Shown here one piece after another: positions 1 to 7,324 of a stretch of 11,361 nucleotides of DNA (position 1 is its first letter; every line of letters starts with the position of its first letter). The stretch covers positions 1-11,361 of the forward strand of contig CANQOJ010000061.1 of assembly GCA_947625455.1 (NCBI GenBank), read 5' to 3'. This DNA comes from an uncultured Clostridia bacterium (GTDB lineage: Bacteria > Bacillota > Clostridia > Oscillospirales > Ruminococcaceae). The position numbers and the translations under genes are program-made. Under the pieces are notes generated by a model. That model was given only the letters and a program-made list of their open reading frames with translations, searched no databases and was not told the DNA's origin.

Positions 1-65
1 TAAATCGTCCGCGCAAGCGGCACCTTTGCTGTATACTGTACATTGTACACTGTCAACTGACAACA
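1..65. repeat. Intergenic repeat module: small hairpin plus GCTGTATACTG motif, copy 1
   Basis: A short inverted repeat with a CCGC/GCGG stem (about 9-20) is followed by GCTGTATACTGTAC at 28-41 and a run rich in short TGTAC/ACTGT words. A similar arrangement recurs at 4225-4281: a CCGC/GCGG hairpin, then GCTGTATACTGCAC (13 of 14 bases match), with AACTGAC also shared. Both copies lie just beyond the 3' end of a minus-strand gene. This is probably a dispersed intergenic repeat. Any function is unknown, and the left edge is cut by the window. Confidence 0.4.
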
Positions 66-110
66 GGGGTTCAAGGGGGAAAACTTTTTTCAAAAAGTTT
101 TCCCCTTGCT
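66..110. repeat. GGGGAAAAC-type palindrome, copy A, 3' of the CCA-enzyme gene
   Basis: Arms at 76-89 and 92-105 (GGGGAAAACTTTTT and its complement) are perfectly paired. The preceding GGGGTTCAAG and following CCCCTTGCTAA are the flanks shared with the copies near 3857 and 7633. The element ends a few bases before the stop codon at 113-115, so it would be the first structure in the mRNA 3' end of the minus-strand gene. A U-tract is missing on that strand, so it is not a textbook intrinsic terminator; a transcript-end stabiliser or REP-like element fits as well. Confidence 0.6.
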
Positions 111-112
111 AA

Positions 113-1597
113 TTACTTCTTCTTTCTGAACAACGGTTCGGAGCGTCTGCCTTTTGCCGCTCTTTCGGCTTCTTTTTCGGCAACGGCGCGTCTGCGTGAT
201 TCCTCGATTTTTTCGAGTTTGGACTTGCTTTTCTCGGCAATATCGAGGAGCATAAGGCGGTTGTTGAACGAGGGCTTGTCGATGACGACGTCAAACAGCG
301 CGTTTAAAAGCTGCTCGGCTTCGGCGTCGGTTTTGACGAGACGGCGGTCGATAAGTTCACGTTTGGTTATGGCTAGCTGGCTTATGTCGTAGCACTCGCC
401 GTTTGCCATAATCTCGTTCAATGCTTCAAGGCTTGCCCGCAGTTTCACCGTCATTTCCGTTTCGGTTTCAACTTTTCTTGCTCTGCTGTCGGCAATTTCG
501 CACTGAAGCAGGCTCTTTAAGTCCATAGGTCCGAGTTCCCTGATAAGCGCCTTAAGCTCTTTTCTGTCCTCGGGTATGCGGTAATCGTGATGATAGATAA
601 GCCAGCTTATGCTGTCGAACATATCTTTCGGGAAATCAAGCCTGCGCATAATCCCCTCGGCAAGCAGCCGCCCGCGCTCGCCGTGACCTTTGAAATGACC
701 TGAACCTTTTGCGTCAAGCGCCATGCAGTCGGGCTTCCCCAAGTCATGAAACAGCATTGTAAAGCGGATTATCGGATCGGGCAGCGCATACCCTACCGAT
801 TTTGAAATGTGCGTCCAGACGTCAAAATCGTGATAGCGGGTGCGCTGCTGAAACCCTATGCAAGGTTCGATTTCGGGGATTATGTACTTGAGTATCTGCG
901 CGTTTTGTTCGAGCGCTCTTGCCGCGAATTTGCCCATTATTATGCGCTGAAGCTCTTCTCTTACCGCGCTTTTTTCGGCATATTCAAAGCATGACGCGTT
1001 AGCCTGCATACAGCTTCGCGTTCTCGCTTCAATTTCATACTCGTCCTCCGCGCAGTAGCGTATTGCTTCAAGCAGTCGCGAGGGCTGAATTGTGAAACTG
1101 CGCGACATATCGTAAACAATTTCGGTCGTGCTTTCCTTGCCCGATTTTACGTTGACCGTGACATTCTCGCCGATTGCCACAACCTGCTTAATTTCACCCG
1201 AAAGCGCGCTTTTTGCGTCATACGGATCAATCAATCCCGTTTTCGGAGAATACGCCATGGCGTTCATTGTAAAGCCTCTGCGCGCCAAATCGGTTTCAAG
1301 GTCCTCGGCGTACATCACCCTGTTTCCGACAACTTCTTTTCTGTACGGCGAAATCTGCACGACCATTCCCAGAATAGTCACCAGAATTTCCCCGCGCGCC
1401 GCGCCCTCTTCGGAAATCCTGTACTGACGGAAAGTGAAGAGTATCTCGTTTATTCCCGCATTTGTCACAACGTCAAAATCCTGCGGGGAGTTGCCGATAA
1501 AGAGTTCTCTTAAGCACTCTCCGACAACATATGCCTCAAATCCCGCATTTTCAAGCCTTTCCAGTACTTCTATAACCTGCTGCGGTAAAATTATCAT
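113..1597 (-). CDS. CCA tRNA nucleotidyltransferase-like protein with HD domain, divergent motifs
   Basis: 494 residues. It belongs to the class II polymerase-beta-like nucleotidyltransferases (CCA-adding enzymes and poly(A) polymerases), cytoplasmic enzymes that add or repair the tRNA 3' CCA. Visible in order: an N-terminal head similar to LPxxVxxVLxxLxxxGFEAYVVG, the DFD carboxylates at 40-42, RRGFTMNAMA at 106-115, GLIDPYDA at 121-128, a linker followed by IQPSR at 170-174, then an HD domain (H263, H284-D285 in FHDLGKP, GHFKGH near 300-305) and a basic, charged C-terminal tail. Deviations from the family: GGxVRD reads GECLRE (26-31), RRDF reads RRGF, and EDxxR reads IQPSR, with a roughly 20-residue insertion just before it. 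The ATG at 1597 is chosen because GGGAAG lies 8 nt upstream; a GTG at 1606 is in frame but abuts that site. Family membership is secure. Normal CCA addition is doubtful, and a diverged paralogue is possible. Confidence 0.85.
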   Translation of the reverse strand: MIILPQQVIEVLERLENAGFEAYVVGECLRELFIGNSPQDFDVVTNAGINEILFTFRQYRISEEGAARGEILVTILGMVVQISPYRKEVVGNRVMYAEDLETDLARRGFTMNAMAYSPKTGLIDPYDAKSALSGEIKQVVAIGENVTVNVKSGKESTTEIVYDMSRSFTIQPSRLLEAIRYCAEDEYEIEARTRSCMQANASCFEYAEKSAVREELQRIIMGKFAARALEQNAQILKYIIPEIEPCIGFQQRTRYHDFDVWTHISKSVGYALPDPIIRFTMLFHDLGKPDCMALDAKGSGHFKGHGERGRLLAEGIMRRLDFPKDMFDSISWLIYHHDYRIPEDRKELKALIRELGPMDLKSLLQCEIADSRARKVETETEMTVKLRASLEALNEIMANGECYDISQLAITKRELIDRRLVKTDAEAEQLLNALFDVVIDKPSFNNRLMLLDIAEKSKSKLEKIEESRRRAVAEKEAERAAKGRRSEPLFRKKK

Positions 1598-1634
1598 AAA
1601 ACTCACTTCCCAAAAACACTATAATCCTATTGTA

Positions 1635-1663
1635 ATTATACTACAATATGCACATATATTCAA
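1635..1663 (-). promoter_or_regulatory. Sigma-A promoter for the CCA-enzyme-like gene
   Basis: Read on the minus strand: -35 TTGAAT (1663-1658), 17-bp spacer, -10 TATAAT (1640-1635). Transcription would start near 1628, about 30 nt before the ATG at 1597. It is back to back with the promoter of the EF-G-like gene. Confidence 0.65.
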
Positions 1664-1702
1664 TAGGAAATTGTGAAAATTTGAAAAAATAAACAAAAAC
1701 GC

Positions 1703-1731
1703 TTGCATTTTGTGAACGAATATTGTATAAT
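1703..1731 (+). promoter_or_regulatory. Sigma-A promoter for the EF-G-like gene
   Basis: -35 TTGCAT (1703-1708), 17-bp spacer, perfect -10 TATAAT (1726-1731). The predicted start near 1738 gives a leader of about 65 nt. The leader shows no obvious hairpin or riboswitch and ends in GGGAGG (1791-1796), 6 nt before the ATG. Confidence 0.7.
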
Positions 1732-1802
1732 ATTATAAAAGGTGCTAAAATCAATTTACGGCATCGCAACAAAAAATCTGAAAAAACTTCGGGAGGTTCA
1801 CC

Positions 1803-3824
1803 ATGAAAACATTTTCAGCTGACGCAATAAGAAACGTTGTCCTTGCGGGACACGGCGAAAGCGGTAAGACTGCGCTTGCAGAGGCAATGCTCTACAAATG
1901 CGGTCTGACAGACAGGATAGGAACGATTGCCGACGGAAATACCGTCTGCGATTTTGACGCCGAGGAGATTAAGCGCAAGATTTCAATCAACGCCGCTATT
2001 GCCAACATGGTCTGGAAAGACAAGAAAATAAACGTTATTGACGCTCCCGGACAGTTTGATTTTGTCGGCGGAATGTACGAGGGTATGCGCGCGGCGGAAA
2101 GCGTTATAGTCTGCGTAAACGGCAAGGACGGCGTGTGCGCGGGTACTCAAAAGGCGTACAAACTCGCCATGAAGAACAACAAGGCGTGTATGCTGGCGGT
2201 TACCTGCATGGAAGTTGAAAACAGCGACTTCTACAGAGTTTTCACGCAGATGAAAACCGAGTTTGGTCCTACGGTATGCCCTATCGTTGTGCCGTACGAC
2301 AAAAACGGTCCTGTTGAGGCTTACATAAACCTGCTTACCATGAAAGCTTATAAATACGACAAGAAAGGCGTTCCGACAGAGGTTGAGATGCCCGCGTCCG
2401 AAAACCGTATCGCGGGATTGAGGGCGGCAATGGCGGAGGCTGTTGCGGAAACAAACGAGGAGTTTATGGACAAGTTCTTCAATGAAGAAGAATTTACGCA
2501 GGAAGAACTTGTAAAGGGCATTCATGACGGCGTTGCAAACGGAACGATAACGCCCGTTGTATGCTGTGCCAACGATACGCTGTCGGGCGTGGATATGCTT
2601 CTTGACGCGGTGGTTTCAATGCTGCCGTCGCCTAATGAAAGACAGCTTGAAAAGATTGACGGAAAGCCTGTCGCATATGACGAAAATAAGCCGTTTAAGG
2701 GCGTTATATTCAAGACCGTTGCAGATCCGTTTGTCGGCAAGATAAGCTATGTCAAGGTCGTAGAGGGCAAACTTACTTCAAAGACCGTTCCCGTTACAAC
2801 AAGCGGCACGGAAGTCCGTTTCGGAAAGCTGATTACCGTTGTCGGCAAAAATCAGGAAGAAGCGTCCGAAATAAAAGCGGGCGACATCTGCGCGGTAACG
2901 AAAATTGAAGCGAACACGGGCGATACGCTGTGCGATCCGTCGGATTTGAGGGCATTAGAGCCTATGGAGTTCCCGAAAGCGTGCTATTTCCGCGCGGTAA
3001 AACTTGCGGCAAACGGCGACGAAAGCAAGCTCGGCACAGCGATAAGGCGTCTGCTTGAAGAGGACAAGACGCTTGAATATGTCCACAACCACGAAACGCA
3101 CGAGCGCATTATAGGCGGTCTTGGCGAACAGCACCTTGATGTTGCGGCGGCGAAGCTTAAGAGCAAGTTCGGCATTGACGTCACATTGTCAGAGCCGAAA
3201 GTGGCTTACCGCGAGGCGATAAAGAAGAAAGTGCTTATCGAAGCGAAGCACAAAAAGCAGTCGGGCGGTCACGGTCAGTACGGTCATGTTAAAATCGAGT
3301 TTGAGCCTTATGACGGCGAGGAGCTGAAGTTTGAGGAGAAGATTTTCGGCGGTTCTGTTCCGAAGAACTTCTTCCCCGCTATTGAAAAGGGATTGCAGGA
3401 GTCGTGCGAGAAAGGTTCAATAGGCGGGTATCCCGTGGTAAGGCTGAAAGCAACGCTGATTGACGGCAGTTATCACCCCGTGGACAGCTCGGAGCTTGCA
3501 TTCAAAACCGCCGCGTCAATGGCGTTCAAGAATTGCATGGAGCAAGCCGAGCCGTATCTCCTTGAACCATTAAGCAGTTACAAGATAATCGTTCCCGACG
3601 ACAAGCAAGGCGACGTGATAAGCGTATTGTCAAAGCGCAGAGGTTCAGTTCTCGGAATGAACAGCCTCGGCGACGGCACAAGCGAAGTCAACGCCGAAGC
3701 GCCCGACGCGGAGATGATGGATTTTGCGCTGGTTTTAAGGCAGATAACACAAGGCTTGGGCGAGTTCACATCCGAGTTTTCAAGGTATGATATGTTACCG
3801 GCAGGAACAGAAATCAAGAAATAA
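1803..3824 (+). CDS. EF-G-like translational GTPase paralogue with degenerate G motifs
   Basis: 673 residues, slightly shorter than canonical EF-G (about 690-700). The EF-G architecture is complete. It has an N-terminal G domain with P-loop GHGESGKT (16-23); a domain-II stretch (DPFVGKISYVKVVEG); domain III with GLGEQHLDV; domain IV with GGHGQYGHV, SVPKNFFPAIEKG and a DGSYHPVDSSE tip region; and domain V ending in GDVISVLSKRRGSVLGM. It fits the EF-G2-like paralogues rather than the housekeeping factor: switch I reads RKISI instead of RGITI, G3 reads DAPGQ where EF-G has DTPGH (the GTPase-activating His is Gln84), and the NKxD position reads TCME (134-137). Without NKxD, guanine specificity and GTP turnover are doubtful. 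The start has a good ribosome site (GGGAGG, 6 nt spacing). It stands alone on its strand, so the usual rpsL/rpsG/tuf context is absent, consistent with a paralogue. Its cellular role is not known to me. Confidence 0.85.
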   Translation: MKTFSADAIRNVVLAGHGESGKTALAEAMLYKCGLTDRIGTIADGNTVCDFDAEEIKRKISINAAIANMVWKDKKINVIDAPGQFDFVGGMYEGMRAAESVIVCVNGKDGVCAGTQKAYKLAMKNNKACMLAVTCMEVENSDFYRVFTQMKTEFGPTVCPIVVPYDKNGPVEAYINLLTMKAYKYDKKGVPTEVEMPASENRIAGLRAAMAEAVAETNEEFMDKFFNEEEFTQEELVKGIHDGVANGTITPVVCCANDTLSGVDMLLDAVVSMLPSPNERQLEKIDGKPVAYDENKPFKGVIFKTVADPFVGKISYVKVVEGKLTSKTVPVTTSGTEVRFGKLITVVGKNQEEASEIKAGDICAVTKIEANTGDTLCDPSDLRALEPMEFPKACYFRAVKLAANGDESKLGTAIRRLLEEDKTLEYVHNHETHERIIGGLGEQHLDVAAAKLKSKFGIDVTLSEPKVAYREAIKKKVLIEAKHKKQSGGHGQYGHVKIEFEPYDGEELKFEEKIFGGSVPKNFFPAIEKGLQESCEKGSIGGYPVVRLKATLIDGSYHPVDSSELAFKTAASMAFKNCMEQAEPYLLEPLSSYKIIVPDDKQGDVISVLSKRRGSVLGMNSLGDGTSEVNAEAPDAEMMDFALVLRQITQGLGEFTSEFSRYDMLPAGTEIKK

Positions 3825-3856
3825 GGAACTAAGTACGCCTAGGTGAACTAAGAGCG

Positions 3857-3910
3857 CAAGGGGGAAACCTTTTGAAAAAGGTTTCCCCCTTGAACCCCTT
3901 GCTAAAACTT
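3857..3910. repeat. GGGGGAAACC-type palindrome, copy B, 3' of the EF-G-like gene
   Basis: Perfect 17-nt arms at 3857-3873 and 3876-3892 are followed by TGAACCCC and TTGCTAAAAC, the shared flank of this repeat family, here in the orientation opposite to copies A and D. It begins 33 nt after the EF-G-like stop codon, as expected of a transcript-end hairpin, although no clean T-run follows. It may double as a bidirectional terminator with respect to 4317-7121, which is transcribed toward it. Confidence 0.65.
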
Positions 3911-3968
3911 TCATTATGGCTGGTAATGGTGGGGTACTTTAGCGCATAATAGAAAAACAACGTTTGAT
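3902..3968 (+). repeat. Dispersed repeat tail, copy 1 (inverted copy at 7325-7392)
   Basis: The stretch from CTAAAACTTTCATTA through CTTTAGCGCATAA to AGAAAAACAAC matches the reverse complement of 7325-7392 at most positions (about 80% by eye, nearly gap-free). It directly adjoins palindrome copy B, so palindrome plus tail appears to be a composite intergenic repeat. Neither copy has a plausible reading frame. Confidence 0.6.
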
Positions 3969-3970
3969 AT

Positions 3971-4161
3971 CGAACCGCCCGACGCGGCGGCGAAACCACT
4001 GCTTACGCAGTGAGTCTGTTTCTTCCAAAGGCTAAAAGTTTTTAGCGGACAGAACTTGTGTTAATATTACGGAGTTCATATCCGGCAGAACTTTCGCTGT
4101 CAGCCTTTGGAAGAAACAGACTTAAGGCTTTAGCCTTGTTTCGCCGCCGCGTCGGGCTTCG
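3971..4161. repeat. 191-bp symmetric nested palindrome (MITE-like element or structured RNA)
   Basis: Outer arms 3977-3996 and 4138-4157 are a perfect 20-bp inverted repeat, extended by CGAA/TTCG (3971-3974, 4158-4161) after a 2-nt bulge. Inner arms 4013-4033 and 4102-4122 are a perfect 21-bp inverted repeat. Between outer and inner arms, each side carries its own short hairpin at a matching position: CACTGC/GCAGTG (3997-4012) on the left and AAGGC/GCCTT (4124-4137) on the right. The predicted fold is a four-way junction with a 68-nt cap (4034-4101) containing GAACT/AGTTC. No transposase and no clear target-site duplication are seen. A miniature inverted-repeat element is the simplest reading; a structured RNA cannot be excluded. 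Confidence 0.65.
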
Positions 4162-4224
4162 CAGTCAAAGAGTGTAACCCCTCAGCAGGTTTACGCTCTC
4201 CTAATTTAAAAACAATCTAAATAT

Positions 4225-4290
4225 TATCCGCGAAGCGGATACCATAACTGACTACTGTTCACTTTCCGCTGTATACTGCACCGCCCGCAG
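4225..4290 (-). repeat. Hairpin plus GCTGTATACTG module, copy 2; possible weak terminator of the FIST operon
   Basis: TATCCGC/GCGGATA (4225-4241, 3-nt loop) is followed, on the minus strand, by a T-rich stretch containing TTGTTTTT about 15 nt later. A weak intrinsic terminator for the minus-strand operon ending at 4317 is possible. GCTGTATACTGCAC at 4268-4281 repeats the motif at 28-41. The remainder of 4162-4316 shows nothing else I can support. Confidence 0.4.
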
Positions 4291-4316
4291 CGCTGTCCAC
4301 CGTATTCCGCCAAGAA

Positions 4317-5426
4317 TCACTCAAAGACGGCAAAGAGCGCTGTATGGTTAAAGTGCTTTGTTCCCATTTGTTCGCCGCAGCATGAAAATCCTATAAGGTT
4401 TGGAAATTCCTCCGTGAGCCTTTTGTGGTAATCGTCGATTGCGTTTTCGTCCTCATACAGAATTGTCCTCGCAAGGCAGTTAAAGAGTATCACGAGCGAC
4501 GGGTTTGGTATTTCGCTCTTGATTTTCGCAAACGTTTCTTCCGTTATCTGCTTGTAATCCCCGACGGTCATTACCGATATGTTCGTGCCCTCGTGTATTC
4601 TCGCGAGATTTTTAAGGCTGCCGTTTGCGCCCGCCTCGTAAATTGCCGTTATATATGTTTCATCGCCCACGCGCCTGCCTAAAGGGTGATAGAAAAAGCA
4701 CTTTTTGATGTCCTCAACGGGAACATTCAACTCCTGCGCGTACACTTCAGCCGCCGTCTTTGAACCTAACCGCATGACCGTCCTTGAAACGCTGTTGGCT
4801 TTTGTCGTGACAAACTGATTTCCCGTAAGCGGAACGTAAATGTTCTCCTTGTAAAGCCTTATCTTGCCACCGAGGTTTTTTATCAGCATAAAAACGCAAC
4901 CGTCAGTATACGTTTTGCCGTTCAGCGCGACATATCCGACTTCCGATGTGTTGTCATTCGCGGCGGTACCGCCTATCACGGGGATTTCTTTCCTGAGCAG
5001 TATGCTGTTGAGTACAACAAGAGCGTACTCCTCGTAATTCTTGTACGGCACGGTAAACTCAACACAGACGGTATTTTCGGTGCTGCTCAGCTTATCCGCG
5101 CAGTTCTGAACCCTGTCAGAATATGTCAGCGCAAATTCATCGGCTTTCGGGATAACGTCCGCAAAAACCTCAATCCTGTCCTCAACTGCCATAGCCTTTA
5201 AAACGTTCTTTTCAGAACCCGTGTTCCCCCAGAGCCTGTACGCTGAACAGCCTATGGACACAGCATTCGGAAACAGCGAATGTATGATTTCGGCATACCC
5301 GCAAAAATCATACTCGTCAGAAAAGAATATAATCAGCTTCGGATTTTTGAAGTCCTTTACTGCCTCCCTGACGCACAACTCGGCGCTTTCCTTGTTTCTC
5401 CCTACGCCAAAAACGCATTTCATCAT
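4317..5426 (-). CDS. FIST domain protein (FIST_N plus FIST_C)
   Basis: 369 residues, with no signal peptide or membrane segment, so probably cytoplasmic. FIST domains are ligand sensors, proposed to bind small molecules such as amino acids, that occur with signal-transduction outputs. The N-terminal half shows the family pattern: LIIFFSDEYDF near 32-42, then AVSIGCSAYRLWG near 55-67 and IPVIGGTAANDN near 149-160. The C-terminal half has YHPLGRRVGDETYI followed by SLVILFNCLAR and ends in IGFSCCGEQMG and FNHTALFAVF, typical of FIST_C. The first of two adjacent ATGs is chosen: AAGGAG lies 9 nt upstream of it, against 12 for the second. The gene begins 21 nt after the stop of the EAL-domain gene and has no promoter of its own, so the two are almost certainly one operon. 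I infer that it feeds a signal into c-di-GMP turnover; it has no output domain of its own. Confidence 0.85.
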   Translation of the reverse strand: MMKCVFGVGRNKESAELCVREAVKDFKNPKLIIFFSDEYDFCGYAEIIHSLFPNAVSIGCSAYRLWGNTGSEKNVLKAMAVEDRIEVFADVIPKADEFALTYSDRVQNCADKLSSTENTVCVEFTVPYKNYEEYALVVLNSILLRKEIPVIGGTAANDNTSEVGYVALNGKTYTDGCVFMLIKNLGGKIRLYKENIYVPLTGNQFVTTKANSVSRTVMRLGSKTAAEVYAQELNVPVEDIKKCFFYHPLGRRVGDETYITAIYEAGANGSLKNLARIHEGTNISVMTVGDYKQITEETFAKIKSEIPNPSLVILFNCLARTILYEDENAIDDYHKRLTEEFPNLIGFSCCGEQMGTKHFNHTALFAVFE

Positions 5427-5447
5427 TTGGAAAAGCTCCTTTCGCCG

Positions 5448-7121
5448 TTACTCAAGAACGTAATCCTTATGCTTTATCCTGTCGATAAATTCATCTTCCA
5501 GAAGCGGTTTGTCGAAAATATACCCCTGAACAATATCGCACCCAAGACTTTCGATAAGCTCAAACTGCGCGTTTGTTTCAACGCCCTCCGCCGTAACCGT
5601 AAGCCCTAAACTCTTCGCAAGGGTTATAATTCCTTTCAGCATAAGATAACTCTTGTCGTTGTTGCTTACGGGCGCTTCGGGAATGAAACTCTTGTCGATT
5701 TTCAAAACGTCAAGGTCAAGCAGTTTTAACATTCCCAGCGACGAATAACCCGTTCCGAAATCGTCAATTGACGTCCTGATACCGAGCGAGCCGAGGTCGT
5801 TTACAACATCGCTCATAACGCCCTGATTGTACGAATTTTCGCCCTCTGTCAGTTCAACCTCGATATATTCATGAGGCACTTTATATCTGTCGATAACTTC
5901 CGCAATCTCCTCGACAAGTTTGTTGTTGGTGAGGTGGCGTTTGGAGAAATTGACCGAAATTCTCACGGGTTCAAGCCCTTGATTTAACAGCTTTCTAATC
6001 AGCTTGCAAACTTCCTCAAGCATGAAGAAATCAAGCGTACAGATACAGCCGTCCTGCTCCAAAATGGACACAAAGCTTCCCGGCATTATATCCCCGCCGT
6101 CATGATGCCAGCGCACAAGAACTTCCGCGCCCCTCAGCTTTCTGTCCTTGACTCCGACTTTCGGCTGGTACACAACGTAAAATTCCTTATCGCTGAGCGC
6201 TTTGTGGAACTTCGAGAGGATAATCTTGCGCTCAATAAGGCTAATGCTTGACTGCTTGTCGTAGAGTTTAAACAGCTGTCTGTTTTCGCGGGCATTCTGA
6301 TACGCAACGTTTGTGTTCAGCATAACATCGCCTATATCACAGTTGTCCGTCAGACTGAACGCGCCGATTGACGCGCCAAACATAAACGTCAGCTTCCTCC
6401 CGTCCTTTTCATAGAATATGATCATATTCTGCAAAAGGTCGAGGAAATAGTCGAGGTTGTCGTTCAAGATAAGCGCGATGAAATTGTCGCCGCCCGTCCG
6501 CGCAACAATTTCGCGCTTTGAGATTGCGGCAGAAACGATTTTGCTGTACTTGCGCAGGACTTTGTTGCCCTCGACATATGACAACTCGCGGTGAACGGAC
6601 TTGAAGTTGCGGATATTGAAGAAAAGGGCGGTGTAATCATGGGCTTTGCCCGATTTGATTATATCGGACGTAAAAGTCATAAACGCCTTTGAGTTGGCAA
6701 TTCCCGTCTGATAGTCGATAAGCGAGAGCATATTGCAGGAGCGTTCAAGCACCAGCTCGCTCAAGATGTAGTAAATTTGCCTGAACTCAACTTCAGCCAG
6801 CCACAAATCGTCATCAGACGGTTTGCCTACCTTAAACGAAAGCTCAAACCTCACATTCCCGCCGTTCAGCAGTTTATATTCAAAGCAAATCGGCTCGCTG
6901 TCGGACTTATCGCCGTTGTCGTACAAAACGGCGCTTTTGGGAAAATCCGTTTCGGACAAGTGCAAATCGGGCGGGTTTAGGAAATAGCAAACCTTGGAAA
7001 TCCCGAACTCCCCGGCAATTTTCCCGGCTTCTCTGCTTGCCCAACCGTTAAACTCGGCAAAATTTTCAGGACGCTCGTTTTTAGCATCATCAAAGATGTT
7101 TTTTGTATGACTGAGATCCAT
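5448..7121 (-). CDS. GGDEF-EAL protein, predicted c-di-GMP phosphodiesterase with inactive GGDEF
   Basis: 557 residues, soluble, with no transmembrane segments. Residues 1 to about 125 form an unassigned N-terminal region, possibly a small sensor. The GGDEF domain (about 130-290) begins with the DYQTGIANSKAF motif, but its metal-binding Asp position is Asn169 (FFNIRNFK) and the signature reads GGDNF (210-214), so cyclase activity is unlikely. The EAL domain (about 297-550) keeps every catalytic residue I can place: E333 (EVL), N391, E423, D453-D454 in DDFGTGYSS, K474, E512 and Q532, so hydrolysis of c-di-GMP to pGpG is expected. The degenerate GGDEF may act as a GTP-binding regulatory domain, as in some known phosphodiesterases (inference). 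The ATG at 7121 is preferred over the GTG at 7127 because GGGAG sits 8 nt upstream of it. It is the first gene of an operon with the FIST protein. Confidence 0.9.
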   Translation of the reverse strand: MDLSHTKNIFDDAKNERPENFAEFNGWASREAGKIAGEFGISKVCYFLNPPDLHLSETDFPKSAVLYDNGDKSDSEPICFEYKLLNGGNVRFELSFKVGKPSDDDLWLAEVEFRQIYYILSELVLERSCNMLSLIDYQTGIANSKAFMTFTSDIIKSGKAHDYTALFFNIRNFKSVHRELSYVEGNKVLRKYSKIVSAAISKREIVARTGGDNFIALILNDNLDYFLDLLQNMIIFYEKDGRKLTFMFGASIGAFSLTDNCDIGDVMLNTNVAYQNARENRQLFKLYDKQSSISLIERKIILSKFHKALSDKEFYVVYQPKVGVKDRKLRGAEVLVRWHHDGGDIMPGSFVSILEQDGCICTLDFFMLEEVCKLIRKLLNQGLEPVRISVNFSKRHLTNNKLVEEIAEVIDRYKVPHEYIEVELTEGENSYNQGVMSDVVNDLGSLGIRTSIDDFGTGYSSLGMLKLLDLDVLKIDKSFIPEAPVSNNDKSYLMLKGIITLAKSLGLTVTAEGVETNAQFELIESLGCDIVQGYIFDKPLLEDEFIDRIKHKDYVLE

Positions 7122-7168
7122 TTTCACCGCTCCCTTTCGTACAACTCCCGCACCATATACTTATTTTA

Positions 7169-7197
7169 AGTATAACATATTTTTACAGAATTGTCAA
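7169..7197 (-). promoter_or_regulatory. Sigma-A promoter of the EAL-FIST operon
   Basis: On the minus strand: perfect -35 TTGACA (7197-7192), 17-bp spacer, -10 TATACT (7174-7169). The start near 7162 gives a leader of about 40 nt. No operator-like symmetry stands out. Confidence 0.8.
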
Positions 7198-7246
7198 CAA
7201 CAAAAAGCGTTGATTGAAAATTATTGTGCATAATAACGGTAAAGAG

Positions 7247-7315
7247 TTGAGGGGAAAACTTTTTGGAAAAAGTTTTCCCCTCAAACTCCTCTTTCAAAAA
7301 CTTTATATGGCAATC
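7247..7315. repeat. GGGGAAAAC-type palindrome, copy C, with partial tail
   Basis: Perfect 18-nt arms at 7247-7264 and 7267-7284, beginning TTGAGGGGAAAAC. The following AACTCCT and AAAACTTTATATGGC resemble the tail after copy B. It lies upstream of the EAL-gene promoter, unlike the other copies, which sit at gene ends. Confidence 0.6.
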
Positions 7316-7324
7316 GTTGCTTTA

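Noticed and set aside
1983..2525. 180-codon minus-strand frame opposite the EF-G-like gene
   Set aside because: It is entirely antisense to the strongly supported EF-G-like G domain, with no start signals or domain similarity.
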